DNA from: Saccharopolyspora kobensis
Lineage (GTDB): Bacteria > Actinomycetota > Actinomycetes > Mycobacteriales > Pseudonocardiaceae
NCBI RefSeq assembly: GCF_900108315.1
Contig: NZ_FNVB01000011.1
Span: forward strand, 1 to 64,000
DNA: 64,000 bases
Direction of reading: 5' to 3'
The notes below the pieces were generated by a model, which was not told the origin of the DNA, did no database searches, and saw only the letters and a program-made list of their open reading frames with translations. The translations under genes were made by a program, and so were the position numbers. Below are positions 50,597-58,291 of this stretch, piece after piece (position 1 is the first letter of the stretch; each line of letters begins with the position of its first letter).

Positions 50597-52663
50597 TTGT
50601 CTCCCCGACCGGACAACGGGCGGGTCATCCCGCTTCCGCTGCTTCCCCACCACTCCGCGAACCGTTCCTCGGTGACCTGCAAGTACCGGTGCGGCAACGC
50701 CTGCGCGCACGAAGCCCCCAACACCTCGGACAACTCCTACTTCGGCGACATCGTCGAGAGCGTGCTCAGCCGTCGCGGCGCGCTGAAGGCCACCGGTGCC
50801 TTCGCGCTGGCAGTCGGCGGTGCGGCCGCTCTGTCCGGCACCGCGGCCGCAGCCGCTCCGGCGCCGGTGCGCCGTCCGGGCGGACGGGCCGTCCCGGGCA
50901 CCGACTTCACCGCGGTCGCCCCGAACACCGAGGACGCCGTGGTCACCGCTGAGGGCTACGAGCAGGGCGTGGTCATCCGCTGGGGCGACCCGGTGGTGCC
51001 CGGTGCTCCCGAGTTCGACTTCAACAACCAGACCGCGGCCGCGCAGGAGCAGCAGTTCGGCTACAACAACGACTTCGCCGAGCTGGTCCCGCTGGACGGC
51101 AGCGGCAAGCGGAACCTGCTGGTGGTCAACCACGAGTACACCACCGAAACGCACATGTTCCTCGGCTACGACGAGGAGAACCCGACCGAGGAGCAGGTGC
51201 GCATCGCGTGGGCGGCGCACGGCCTGTCGGTCGTCTACACCGAGCGGGAGCGCAACGGCGGCCTCAAGGTCCGGCCGAGCCACTACAACCGCCGCATCAC
51301 CCTGAACACGCCGTTCGAGATGCGCGGACCGGCCGCGGGCAGCGACCACCTCAAGACCTCCGCCGACCCGACCGGCACGAAGGTGCTCGGCACGCAGAAC
51401 AACTGCGCGGGCAGCATGACGCCGTGGGGCACGATCCTGTCCGGCGAGGAGAACTTCAACCAGTACTTCGCCAACGCCGACTCGATCACCGACCCGAAGG
51501 CCAAGGAGCGGCTCGCCCGCTACGGCCTCAAGGGCGCCACGAGCAACCGCAAGTGGGAGCGCTTCGACAAGCGCTGGGACCTCGCGCAGGAGCCGAACGA
51601 GGCCAACCGCTTCGGCTGGGTCATCGAGATCGACCCGCACGACCCGAACTCCACGCCGATCAAGCACACCGCGCTGGGCCGCTTCAAGCACGAGGGCGCG
51701 GCGGTCAAGGTCGCCGAGGACGGCCGGGTGGTCGCCTACTCCGGTGACGACGAGCGCTTCGACTACATCTACAAGTTCGTCTCCAACGGCAAGATGAAGC
51801 GGGGCAAGAGCGCCCACGCCCGCCGGCACAACATGACGCTGCTCGACGACGGCACGCTGTACGTCGCGAAGTTCACCGGCAACAGCCCGGAGAGCGAGAT
51901 CGACGGCACCGGCAAGCTGCCCTCCGACGGCGCCTTCGACGGCACCGGCGAGTGGATTCCGCTGGCCAGCGGCAACAAGTCGTTCGTGCCCGGCTTCACC
52001 GCCGAAGAGGTCTACATCTTCACCCGGTTGGCCGCCGACAAGGTCGGCGCGACGAAGATGGACCGGCCCGAGGACATCGAGCCGAACCCGGTCAACGGCC
52101 GCATCTACTGCGCGCTGACCAACAACTCCAACCGCGGTTCGACCGGCAACGCCGCGCCGGACGAGGCCAACCCGCGGGTCGGCAACAAGCACGGCCACGT
52201 GCTGGAGATCGACGACGACGCCACCGGCACCTCGCTGCGCTGGACGCTGCTGCTGGTGTGCGGCGACCCGAACGACGCGGGCACCTACTTCGGCGGCTTC
52301 GACAAGTCGCGGGTCAGCCCGATCTCGTGCCCGGACAACGTGGCCTTCGACCGGCACGGCAACCTGTGGATCTCCACCGACGGCAACGCGCTGAAGAGCA
52401 ACGACGGCCTGTTCGCGGTGCCGGTGGACGGTCCGGAGCGCGGTTTCGTCAAGCAGTTCCTGACGGTGCCCAACGGTGCGGAGACCTGCGGCCCGGTGGT
52501 CCGGGACGACCTGGTGACGGTGTCCGTGCAGCACCCGGGCGAGCTGGACGACGCGAGCGCCGACAACCCGGCATCGCACTGGCCGGACGGTGGCGACTCG
52601 CAGCCGCGTCCGTCGGTCGTGGCGGTCTGGCGCAAGGACGGCGGTGAGATCGGCCGTCGCTGA
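50597..52663 (+). CDS. phoX: PhoX-family alkaline phosphatase, Tat-exported
   Basis: This is a 688-aa protein. I place the start at TTG 50597, 5 bases after GGAGG (50587-50591); the upstream GTG 50579 has no ribosome-binding site. A Tat signal is present (SRRGALKATGAFALAVGGAA, residues 58-77), so it is exported folded. The PhoX domain motifs NHEYTTETHMF, TPWGTILSGEENFNQYF, FGWVIEIDPHDP, RPEDIEPNP and CPDNVAFDRHGNLWISTDG are visible. It releases phosphate from organic esters using calcium and iron. A PHO box upstream ties it to phosphate limitation. Confidence 0.92.
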   Translation: MSPRPDNGRVIPLPLLPHHSANRSSVTCKYRCGNACAHEAPNTSDNSYFGDIVESVLSRRGALKATGAFALAVGGAAALSGTAAAAAPAPVRRPGGRAVPGTDFTAVAPNTEDAVVTAEGYEQGVVIRWGDPVVPGAPEFDFNNQTAAAQEQQFGYNNDFAELVPLDGSGKRNLLVVNHEYTTETHMFLGYDEENPTEEQVRIAWAAHGLSVVYTERERNGGLKVRPSHYNRRITLNTPFEMRGPAAGSDHLKTSADPTGTKVLGTQNNCAGSMTPWGTILSGEENFNQYFANADSITDPKAKERLARYGLKGATSNRKWERFDKRWDLAQEPNEANRFGWVIEIDPHDPNSTPIKHTALGRFKHEGAAVKVAEDGRVVAYSGDDERFDYIYKFVSNGKMKRGKSAHARRHNMTLLDDGTLYVAKFTGNSPESEIDGTGKLPSDGAFDGTGEWIPLASGNKSFVPGFTAEEVYIFTRLAADKVGATKMDRPEDIEPNPVNGRIYCALTNNSNRGSTGNAAPDEANPRVGNKHGHVLEIDDDATGTSLRWTLLLVCGDPNDAGTYFGGFDKSRVSPISCPDNVAFDRHGNLWISTDGNALKSNDGLFAVPVDGPERGFVKQFLTVPNGAETCGPVVRDDLVTVSVQHPGELDDASADNPASHWPDGGDSQPRPSVVAVWRKDGGEIGRR

Positions 52664-52763
52664 TCTCACCTTGCGAGCGCGGGGGTCTCCGGCATTGCGA
52701 CCGGGGGCCCTCGTTGCGTTGCTGGGACCGGGCAGGCGGCGGTGGCCGCCTGCCCGACCTGCC

Positions 52764-54107
52764 TCAGTCGATGCGCCAGGCGATCAGCGCGGCCGCGGCG
52801 AGCCCGACCAGGGCCAGCGCGCAGCTGACGGCGAAGGAGTCGACGCCGACCAGCGCGGGTGCGAACCCGATTCCGATGTAGAGCGTGACGCCCGACGACC
52901 CGCCGAGCTGGTCGGCGGCGCGCTGAACGCCCGACGCGACTCCCGCGTCGTCATCGGTGACGCCGGTGACCGCCGCCTGCTGCAGCCCGACCAGTCCGAA
53001 TCCCATCCCGGCGGCGATCAGCACCATCGCCGGGATCGTCTCGACCGCACCGGCACCGAGCTGCGCACCCGCCGCGATGGCGATCATCCCGGCCGCAGTC
53101 GAGGCGATGCCGATGACGGCGCAGGTGCGCGCGCCCCACCGCCCGGCGACGCGGGGCACGAACGTCACGGCCGCGACGAGCGCCACGGCCAGCGGCAGGA
53201 GCGCCACGCCCGCTTCGAACGGTGTCAGCCCCGCACGCTGCTGGAGCTGGAAGGTGAACAGCAGGAACGACGTGGACAGCGCGGCGCTGAGCAGCGCGGT
53301 CGCGATGTTGGCCAGCACCCGTGTGCGGTTGTGGAAGAACGACATCGGGACCAGCGGATTGGCCGCCTTGCGCTCCACGACGACGAACGCCCCGGCTGCG
53401 AGCACCGCGCCGATCAGGGCGATCGGCGCGTCGACGACTCCGAGCACGAAGAGCAGGGGAGCCGCCGTGAGCAGGGCGGCTCCGGGCAGGTCCAGCTCCT
53501 TGCGCTCGCCCGGCGGGTCCGCCGGGACGAGGACCAGGGCGGCGCCGACCACGTAGGCGGTGAACGGGACGGCGACCAGGAAGATCCACCGCCAGCCGAA
53601 GAGCTCGGTGATGACGCCCGAGAGCACGAACCCGAGCACCAGGCCGGAGCTCGCCACCGCCGCCCACACGCTCAGCGCGCGGGTGCGCCGCGGCCCCTCG
53701 GGGAACGCCAGCACGATCATCGCCATCGCGGCCGGGAGGGCGAGCGCTTCGCCCGCCCCCTGCAGCAATCGCGCCACAACCAGCAGCGGGAACGTCTGCG
53801 TCAGGCCGGCGAGGAGCGAAGCAGCGCCGAACACCGAGGTGCCCACCAGCAGCATCCGCCGCCGACCGAGCACATCGCTCAGCCGGCCGCCGAGCATGAG
53901 CAGGCCGCCGCCGGTGACGGCGTAGCCGACGACCACCCAGGTCAGTCCGCGCGCGTCGACACCGAATTCAGCGCCGATCGAGGGAAGCGCGATGTTGACC
54001 ACCGTGACGTCGACGGCGATCAGGAACTGCAGCATGGCCAGGGATCCCAGGAGGAGCCAGGGCCGCGCGCCGGTGTTCCGGCGCTGGACGGGAATGTCCG
54101 CGTGCAA
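52764..54107 (-). CDS. DHA2-type MFS drug exporter
   Basis: This 447-aa membrane protein starts at TTG 54107 (GGAG, 8-base spacing). The DHA signature GGRLSDVLGRRRMLLVG (loop 2-3), the antiporter motif C-like stretch and VARLLQGAGEALALPAAMAM are present. Such proton-drug antiporters expel antibiotics and dyes. It is preceded by a 98-nt leader containing an 18-codon ORF and a WhiB7-type promoter, like erm, so antibiotic-stress induction is likely. The specificity is unknown. Confidence 0.9.
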   Translation of the reverse strand: MHADIPVQRRNTGARPWLLLGSLAMLQFLIAVDVTVVNIALPSIGAEFGVDARGLTWVVVGYAVTGGGLLMLGGRLSDVLGRRRMLLVGTSVFGAASLLAGLTQTFPLLVVARLLQGAGEALALPAAMAMIVLAFPEGPRRTRALSVWAAVASSGLVLGFVLSGVITELFGWRWIFLVAVPFTAYVVGAALVLVPADPPGERKELDLPGAALLTAAPLLFVLGVVDAPIALIGAVLAAGAFVVVERKAANPLVPMSFFHNRTRVLANIATALLSAALSTSFLLFTFQLQQRAGLTPFEAGVALLPLAVALVAAVTFVPRVAGRWGARTCAVIGIASTAAGMIAIAAGAQLGAGAVETIPAMVLIAAGMGFGLVGLQQAAVTGVTDDDAGVASGVQRAADQLGGSSGVTLYIGIGFAPALVGVDSFAVSCALALVGLAAAALIAWRID

Positions 54108-54205
54108 GAGAGAACTCCGTTGCTCGATGCGAATCCGAGCAGCACAAGAGAGCCGCTTCGGTCTGGACGCGAAGCGACGGAACGTTCAGCAGGACCGCGC
54201 CGCCG

Positions 54206-54262
54206 CTAGAAGCGGGGCGTGCGGGTCACAGCGGCCGCGGCCGCAGCAGAAGCACCGGACAT
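54206..54262 (-). CDS. leader peptide of the DHA2 exporter (18 aa)
   Basis: The ORF encodes MSGASAAAAAAVTRTPRF and starts 7 bases after the -10 TAGCCT. Its beginning, together with the upstream CTCCGCGGCATG, aligns with the erm leader. It is Ala-rich like that peptide. Attenuation control is inferred. Confidence 0.5.
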   Translation of the reverse strand: MSGASAAAAAAVTRTPRF

Positions 54263-54269
54263 GCCGCGG

Positions 54270-54308
54270 AGGCTAGCAGGGGAGGCGGTGCGCGGTCGCG
54301 GCATTTTT
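54270..54308 (-). promoter_or_regulatory. WhiB7/WblC-type promoter of the DHA2 exporter
   Basis: On the minus strand AAAAAT (54303-54308) lies 27 bp before TAGCCT (54270-54275). The -10 to leader-ATG segment is almost the same as in the erm promoter. Confidence 0.65.
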
Positions 54309-54357
54309 CGGTGGACACCTGCTCGGTGGCCGCAGGCGCCTCTCCGGCCACGTCGGG

Positions 54358-55689
54358 TCAGTCCTGGTCGGAGGTTTCGGTGCGCGGGGCGGCCTTGAGC
54401 GCGATCACGGTGATGGCCGCCGCGATCATCACGATGCCGACCACCCAGAGGCCGGTGCGTTGGGATCCGGTCGCGTCCTTGAGCGCGCCGGTGATGTAGG
54501 GCGCGGCGAAACCGCTGATGTTGCCCAGCGAGTTGATCAGCGCGATACCGCCCGCGGCCGCCGCGCCGGCCAGGAAGTTGCTGGGCAGCGCCCAGAACGT
54601 CGGCAGCGCCGAGCAGACGCCGACCGCGCAGGCGGTCACCGCGACCATCGCCAGGAACGGGTTGCCCAGGTAGAGGGCGATCGGGATGCTGACACCGCCG
54701 AGCAGCAGCGGCAGCGCGACGTGCCACACGCGTTCGCGCTTGCGGTCGCCGTGCGTGCTCCAGAGCACCATCGCCACCGCGCCGATCACGTAGGGGACGG
54801 CGGTGATCAAGCCGGTTTCCATGGTGGACAGTTCGGTGCCGTACTGCTGCTCGAACCCCTTGATGATGGTGGGCAGGAAGAACCCGAGCGCGTACAGGCC
54901 GTAGGCGATGCCGAAGTAGACGAACGCCAGCGCCAGGATCCGCGGGTGGGTCAGCGCCTTGCGCAGCGGCCAGCTGTGCTCGGCCTCGGTCTGCTCGCGC
55001 TCGGCCGTCAGCTGACCGGTCAGCCAGGCGCGTTCCTCAGCGGTGAGCCACTTCGCCTCCGACGGCCGGTCGGTCAGGTAGAACCAGGTGACGAAGGCCA
55101 GCAGGATCGCGGGCACGCCCTCGACCAGGAACATGAACCGCCAGCCGGACAGGCCGAAGATCCCCTCGCCACTGGTGATCAGCACGCTCGACACGGTCGC
55201 GCCGATCGCGCTGGACACCGGCACGGCGGTCATGAACAGCGCGACCGCCTTCGCCCGCTGCGCGGCCGGGAACCAGTACGTCAGGTACAGGATGATGCCG
55301 GGGAAGAACCCCGCCTCGGCCACGCCGAGCAGGAAGCGCAGCACCACCAGCGTCGTGGCGTTCGGCACGAACGCCATCACGGTCGCCACCACGCCCCAGG
55401 TGATCATGATCCGGGCGAGCCACTTGCGCGCCCCGAACCGGTGCAGCGCGAGGTTGCTCGGCACCTCCAGCACCAGGTAGCCGATGAAGAAGATGCCCGA
55501 GGCGAAGCCGAAGAGCGTCGCGGTCAGGCCGAGCTCGTCGTTCATCCCGTTCGGGCCTGCGAAGCCGATGTTGACCCGGTCCAGGTAGTTGACGAAGTAC
55601 AGCAGGCACAGGAACGGCATCAGCCGCACTGCGACCTTGCGCAGGATGCGGTTCTGCACCGCGGCAGGGGCTTCCTCGACTCCGCTCAC
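54358..55689 (-). CDS. MFS transporter, anion:cation symporter (ACS) family
   Basis: This 443-aa, 12-helix protein has the ACS opening RLMPFLCLLYFVNYLDRVNI and FIGYLVLEVPSNLALHRFGA. Relatives import organic anions such as hydroxyphenylacetate, phthalate, tartrate or glucarate. GTG 55689 lies just after a promoter with TTGACC and TTAGGT 17 bp apart, and the transcript is probably leaderless. A palindrome between the two boxes suggests repression by an unidentified regulator. The substrate is unknown. Confidence 0.88.
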   Translation of the reverse strand: MSGVEEAPAAVQNRILRKVAVRLMPFLCLLYFVNYLDRVNIGFAGPNGMNDELGLTATLFGFASGIFFIGYLVLEVPSNLALHRFGARKWLARIMITWGVVATVMAFVPNATTLVVLRFLLGVAEAGFFPGIILYLTYWFPAAQRAKAVALFMTAVPVSSAIGATVSSVLITSGEGIFGLSGWRFMFLVEGVPAILLAFVTWFYLTDRPSEAKWLTAEERAWLTGQLTAEREQTEAEHSWPLRKALTHPRILALAFVYFGIAYGLYALGFFLPTIIKGFEQQYGTELSTMETGLITAVPYVIGAVAMVLWSTHGDRKRERVWHVALPLLLGGVSIPIALYLGNPFLAMVAVTACAVGVCSALPTFWALPSNFLAGAAAAGGIALINSLGNISGFAAPYITGALKDATGSQRTGLWVVGIVMIAAAITVIALKAAPRTETSDQD

Positions 55690-55696
55690 GCGAGTG

Positions 55697-55725
55697 ACCT
55701 AAGTCCCATCCCCCTGATGGGTCAA
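55697..55725 (-). promoter_or_regulatory. promoter with embedded palindrome (ACS transporter)
   Basis: On the minus strand TTGACC (55720-55725) and TTAGGT (55697-55702) are 17 bp apart. CCCATC-CCCCT-GATGGG (55705-55721) is a palindrome filling the spacer, a probable repressor site. The SDR gene diverges from here. Confidence 0.65.
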
Positions 55726-55790
55726 GGCCCTGCCCGCTGGTTGGGACAGCCGGTGACTGCCCCGCGACCCGCCGACGTTACCGTTGAGGC

Positions 55791-56474
55791 ATGCCCGAAC
55801 GCCCAATTGCCCTGGTCACCGGTGCCTCGCGTGGTATCGGTGCCGCCGTCGCCCGCTCGCTCTCCGACACGCACGACCTGCTGTTGGGCGGGCGCGACGC
55901 CGACGCGCTGCAAGCACTCGTCGACGAGCTCCCCGGCGCCAAGCCGTGGCCGGTCGAGCTGACCGACCACGACGCCGTCGCCGCCGCGGCCGCCGACATC
56001 GACAGGCTGGACGTCGTGGTGCACAGCGCCGGCCTGGTCGAGCTCGCTTCGGTCGCCGACGCCACCAGCGACTCCTGGCGACGCACGTTCGAGCTGAACC
56101 TGTTCGCGGTCACCGAGCTGACCCGCCTCCTGCTGCCCGCGCTGCGCGCCAGCAAGGGCCACGTCGTGCTGGTCAACTCCGGCGCCGGGCTGTCCGCGAA
56201 GCCGAACTGGGGCTCCTACGCCGCGAGCAAGTTCGCGCTGCGCGCCTTCGCCGACGTGCTCCGCGCCGAGGAAGCCGCCAACGGCGTGCGGGTCACCTCC
56301 GTGTTCCCCGGCCGCACCGCCACCGACATGCAGCGCGGCATCCGCGAGCAGGAGGGCGCCGAGTTCCAGCCGGACGACTACCTGCGTCCCGAGTCGGTCG
56401 CCGGCCCGATCGTGTCCGCCGTGCGCGCCAGCGCCGACGCCCACCTCACCGAGATCGTCATCCGGCCGTCCTGA
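55791..56474 (+). CDS. short-chain dehydrogenase/reductase (SDR)
   Basis: This is a 227-aa classical SDR: cofactor loop VTGASRGIGAAVA near residues 9-21, VHSAGLVELAS (NAG-equivalent), catalytic Ser in LVNSGAG, and the YAASK Tyr-Lys pair. It is an NAD(P)-dependent alcohol/ketone oxidoreductase of unknown substrate. TACCGT (55779-55784) lies 6 bases before ATG 55791, so the message is probably leaderless. Confidence 0.9.
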   Translation: MPERPIALVTGASRGIGAAVARSLSDTHDLLLGGRDADALQALVDELPGAKPWPVELTDHDAVAAAAADIDRLDVVVHSAGLVELASVADATSDSWRRTFELNLFAVTELTRLLLPALRASKGHVVLVNSGAGLSAKPNWGSYAASKFALRAFADVLRAEEAANGVRVTSVFPGRTATDMQRGIREQEGAEFQPDDYLRPESVAGPIVSAVRASADAHLTEIVIRPS

Positions 56475-56496
56475 CCGCACACCTGCGCTAGCGGGG

Positions 56497-56555
56497 CCTC
56501 AGCGTCGGCCTGACGAAGATCGGCGGGGCTGGGGCCCACCGGCCGAGTGCTGAGG
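56497..56555. terminator. bidirectional hairpin between SDR and amidohydrolase
   Basis: CCTCAGCGTCGGCC (56497-56510) pairs with GGCCGAGTGCTGAGG (56541-56555), with a one-base bulge and a 30-nt loop. The remaining 160 bp of this convergent gap show nothing else. Confidence 0.55.
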
Positions 56556-56717
56556 ACCCGCGTTCGCACGGGGCACCGCGACGTGCAGATCCGGAACCGG
56601 GTCCGACGGTGGACGGCTCGCCTGCCCGGGTGTCCGGCCGCAGCGACGCGCCCGGACGCCAGCCTGGGACTCGCGAGCCAGACGGGCGTGACACCCCGCT
56701 CAGCCCGCGAGACGGCT

Positions 56718-58049
56718 TCAGCCGCGGACGTGCTGCGCCGCAGTCCGGGCAGCCGCCTGCACTGCACGGCGATCCACCTGCGTGGGTTCCCGGTCGCGCA
56801 ACACGCGGTCACCCGCGACCCAGACGTCCCGGACGCAACGTGAACCGGCCGCCCACACCACGTTCGCCAGGATCTGCTCGTCCGGCACGTCCAGTCCGGT
56901 GGCGAACGCCGGGTTGTCGACGTCGAGGTGCACGATGTCGGCCCACCGGCCCGCCTCCAACGAGCCGATGTCGTCCCGGTGCAGCGCCTCCGCTCCGCCC
57001 CGGGTGGCGGCGAGCAGCGCCGTGCCTGCGCTCAGCGCGTTGGCGTCACCGCTCAGGGTGCGCGCGAAGAGTCCTGCCAACTGCACCTCCTCCCACAGGT
57101 CAAGGTCATCGTTGCTGGACGGCCCGTCGGTGCCCAGGCCGACCGGGACGCCGGCGGCCAGCAGGTCGACCAGCCGCGCCGTCCCCGAAGCGAGCTTCGC
57201 GTTGGAACCGGGGCAATGCGCCACCCCGACCCCGCGGCGTGCGAACAACTCAATGTCCTCATTGGACAGGTGTACGGCGTGCGCGGCGAGCACCCGTCCG
57301 TCCAGCACACCGAGCTTCTCCAGCAGCTCGGGCACCGAACCGAACTGCTTTCGCTGCTCGACGTCCTCGGCGAGGGTCTCCGCCACGTGCGTGTGCACCA
57401 GCGCCCCGCGCTGCTGCGCGGCCTCACCGATCGTCTGCAGCGCCTCCGGCGGCAGCATGTATGCCGAGTGCGGGCCGTAGGCGAGCTCCACCCGATCACC
57501 GGGGCCGAACCGCAGCCCGTCGGCGTCGATCCACCGGTCGATGCCGTCGACCATGCCCTGCCAGCCGCCGAGCTTGTCCAGCTCCGGTGTGGCGATCACC
57601 GCCGGAGCGCACACCACGCGCGAGCCGACCGCGAGAGCCGCACTGGCCACCGCCTCACCGTCGAAGTACATCTCGGCACTGGTCGTGACACCGTTCCGCA
57701 GCATCTCGACGCACCCGAGCTCCATGCCCGCCCGGATGTCCGATGAGCGGAGCCTCGCTTCGGCAGGCCAGATCACCTCGCGCAGCCAGCGCAGCAGCGG
57801 AAGGTCACCCCCCATCCCCCGCAGCAGCGTCATCGGGCTGTGCGCGTGCGAGTTGATCAGCCCCGGCAGCAGGATCCCGCCGCATTCCCGGACATCCGCG
57901 TCGTTCGGACGTTCCGGCGCAGCACTGCGCGGCCCGCAGTACGCGATGCGGCCGGTCTCATCGATGTCCACCACCGCATCCCGGATGACCGAGCATCCCG
58001 GGTCGCAGGGCAGGACCAGCGGTGCGTGCAGGCGCAGTGCGATCGACAT
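56718..58049 (-). CDS. amidohydrolase (MtaD/TrzA-like deaminase)
   Basis: This is a 443-aa protein from ATG 58049. The metal-dependent amidohydrolase barrel is clear: first metal ligands in LINSHAHSPMT, then LVHTHVAE, LAAHAVHLS and LGTDGPSSND. The family deaminates 5-methylthioadenosine, S-adenosylhomocysteine, guanine-like rings or cytosine. By overall pattern it is closest to the MTA/SAH deaminase and chlorohydrolase group. CAGAAT sits 6 bases before the ATG, so a leaderless transcript is possible, although a short ORF just upstream suggests co-transcription. Confidence 0.88.
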   Translation of the reverse strand: MSIALRLHAPLVLPCDPGCSVIRDAVVDIDETGRIAYCGPRSAAPERPNDADVRECGGILLPGLINSHAHSPMTLLRGMGGDLPLLRWLREVIWPAEARLRSSDIRAGMELGCVEMLRNGVTTSAEMYFDGEAVASAALAVGSRVVCAPAVIATPELDKLGGWQGMVDGIDRWIDADGLRFGPGDRVELAYGPHSAYMLPPEALQTIGEAAQQRGALVHTHVAETLAEDVEQRKQFGSVPELLEKLGVLDGRVLAAHAVHLSNEDIELFARRGVGVAHCPGSNAKLASGTARLVDLLAAGVPVGLGTDGPSSNDDLDLWEEVQLAGLFARTLSGDANALSAGTALLAATRGGAEALHRDDIGSLEAGRWADIVHLDVDNPAFATGLDVPDEQILANVVWAAGSRCVRDVWVAGDRVLRDREPTQVDRRAVQAAARTAAQHVRG

Positions 58050-58069
58050 GCCCGCATTCTGCCGGACGC

Positions 58070-58177
58070 CTACGCGGTTCCTAAGCTGCTCATGAGCAGC
58101 ATCATGATCACCCCCGCCAAGCCCGCGATGCCGGTCAGCACTGCCACGAGAACGGTGTCCTGAGTTCGCTTCGTCAT
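58070..58177 (-). CDS. 35-aa putative membrane peptide
   Basis: ATG 58177 opens MTKRTQDTVLVAVLTGIAGL, continuing AGVIMMLLMSSLGTA. This is one hydrophobic helix after a short basic N-terminus. The stop lies 20 bp before the amidohydrolase start. A GGAG lies only 2 bases from the ATG, which is short. Paired GGCC-type palindromes like those before the ABC exporter at 62880 lie upstream (58240-58269). Confidence 0.4.
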   Translation of the reverse strand: MTKRTQDTVLVAVLTGIAGLAGVIMMLLMSSLGTA

Positions 58178-58239
58178 GACTCCAGAGTCGCGGATTCGCA
58201 GGCCCATGACCTCGGCTGAAAGGCCAGTCGGCCTCGTTC

Positions 58240-58269
58240 GATCGGCCATTGCCGAGAGGCCGACCGGCC
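58240..58269 (-). promoter_or_regulatory. GGCC-palindrome pair upstream of the 35-aa ORF
   Basis: GATCGGCC (centre 58241.5) and GGCCGACCGGCC (58258-58269, centre 58263.5) are 22 bp apart centre to centre, the same as the pair at 62710-62743. The left site is imperfect, so shared regulation is tentative. Confidence 0.4.
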
Positions 58270-58291
58270 GACCCCGGCAGGGTGACGGCGA

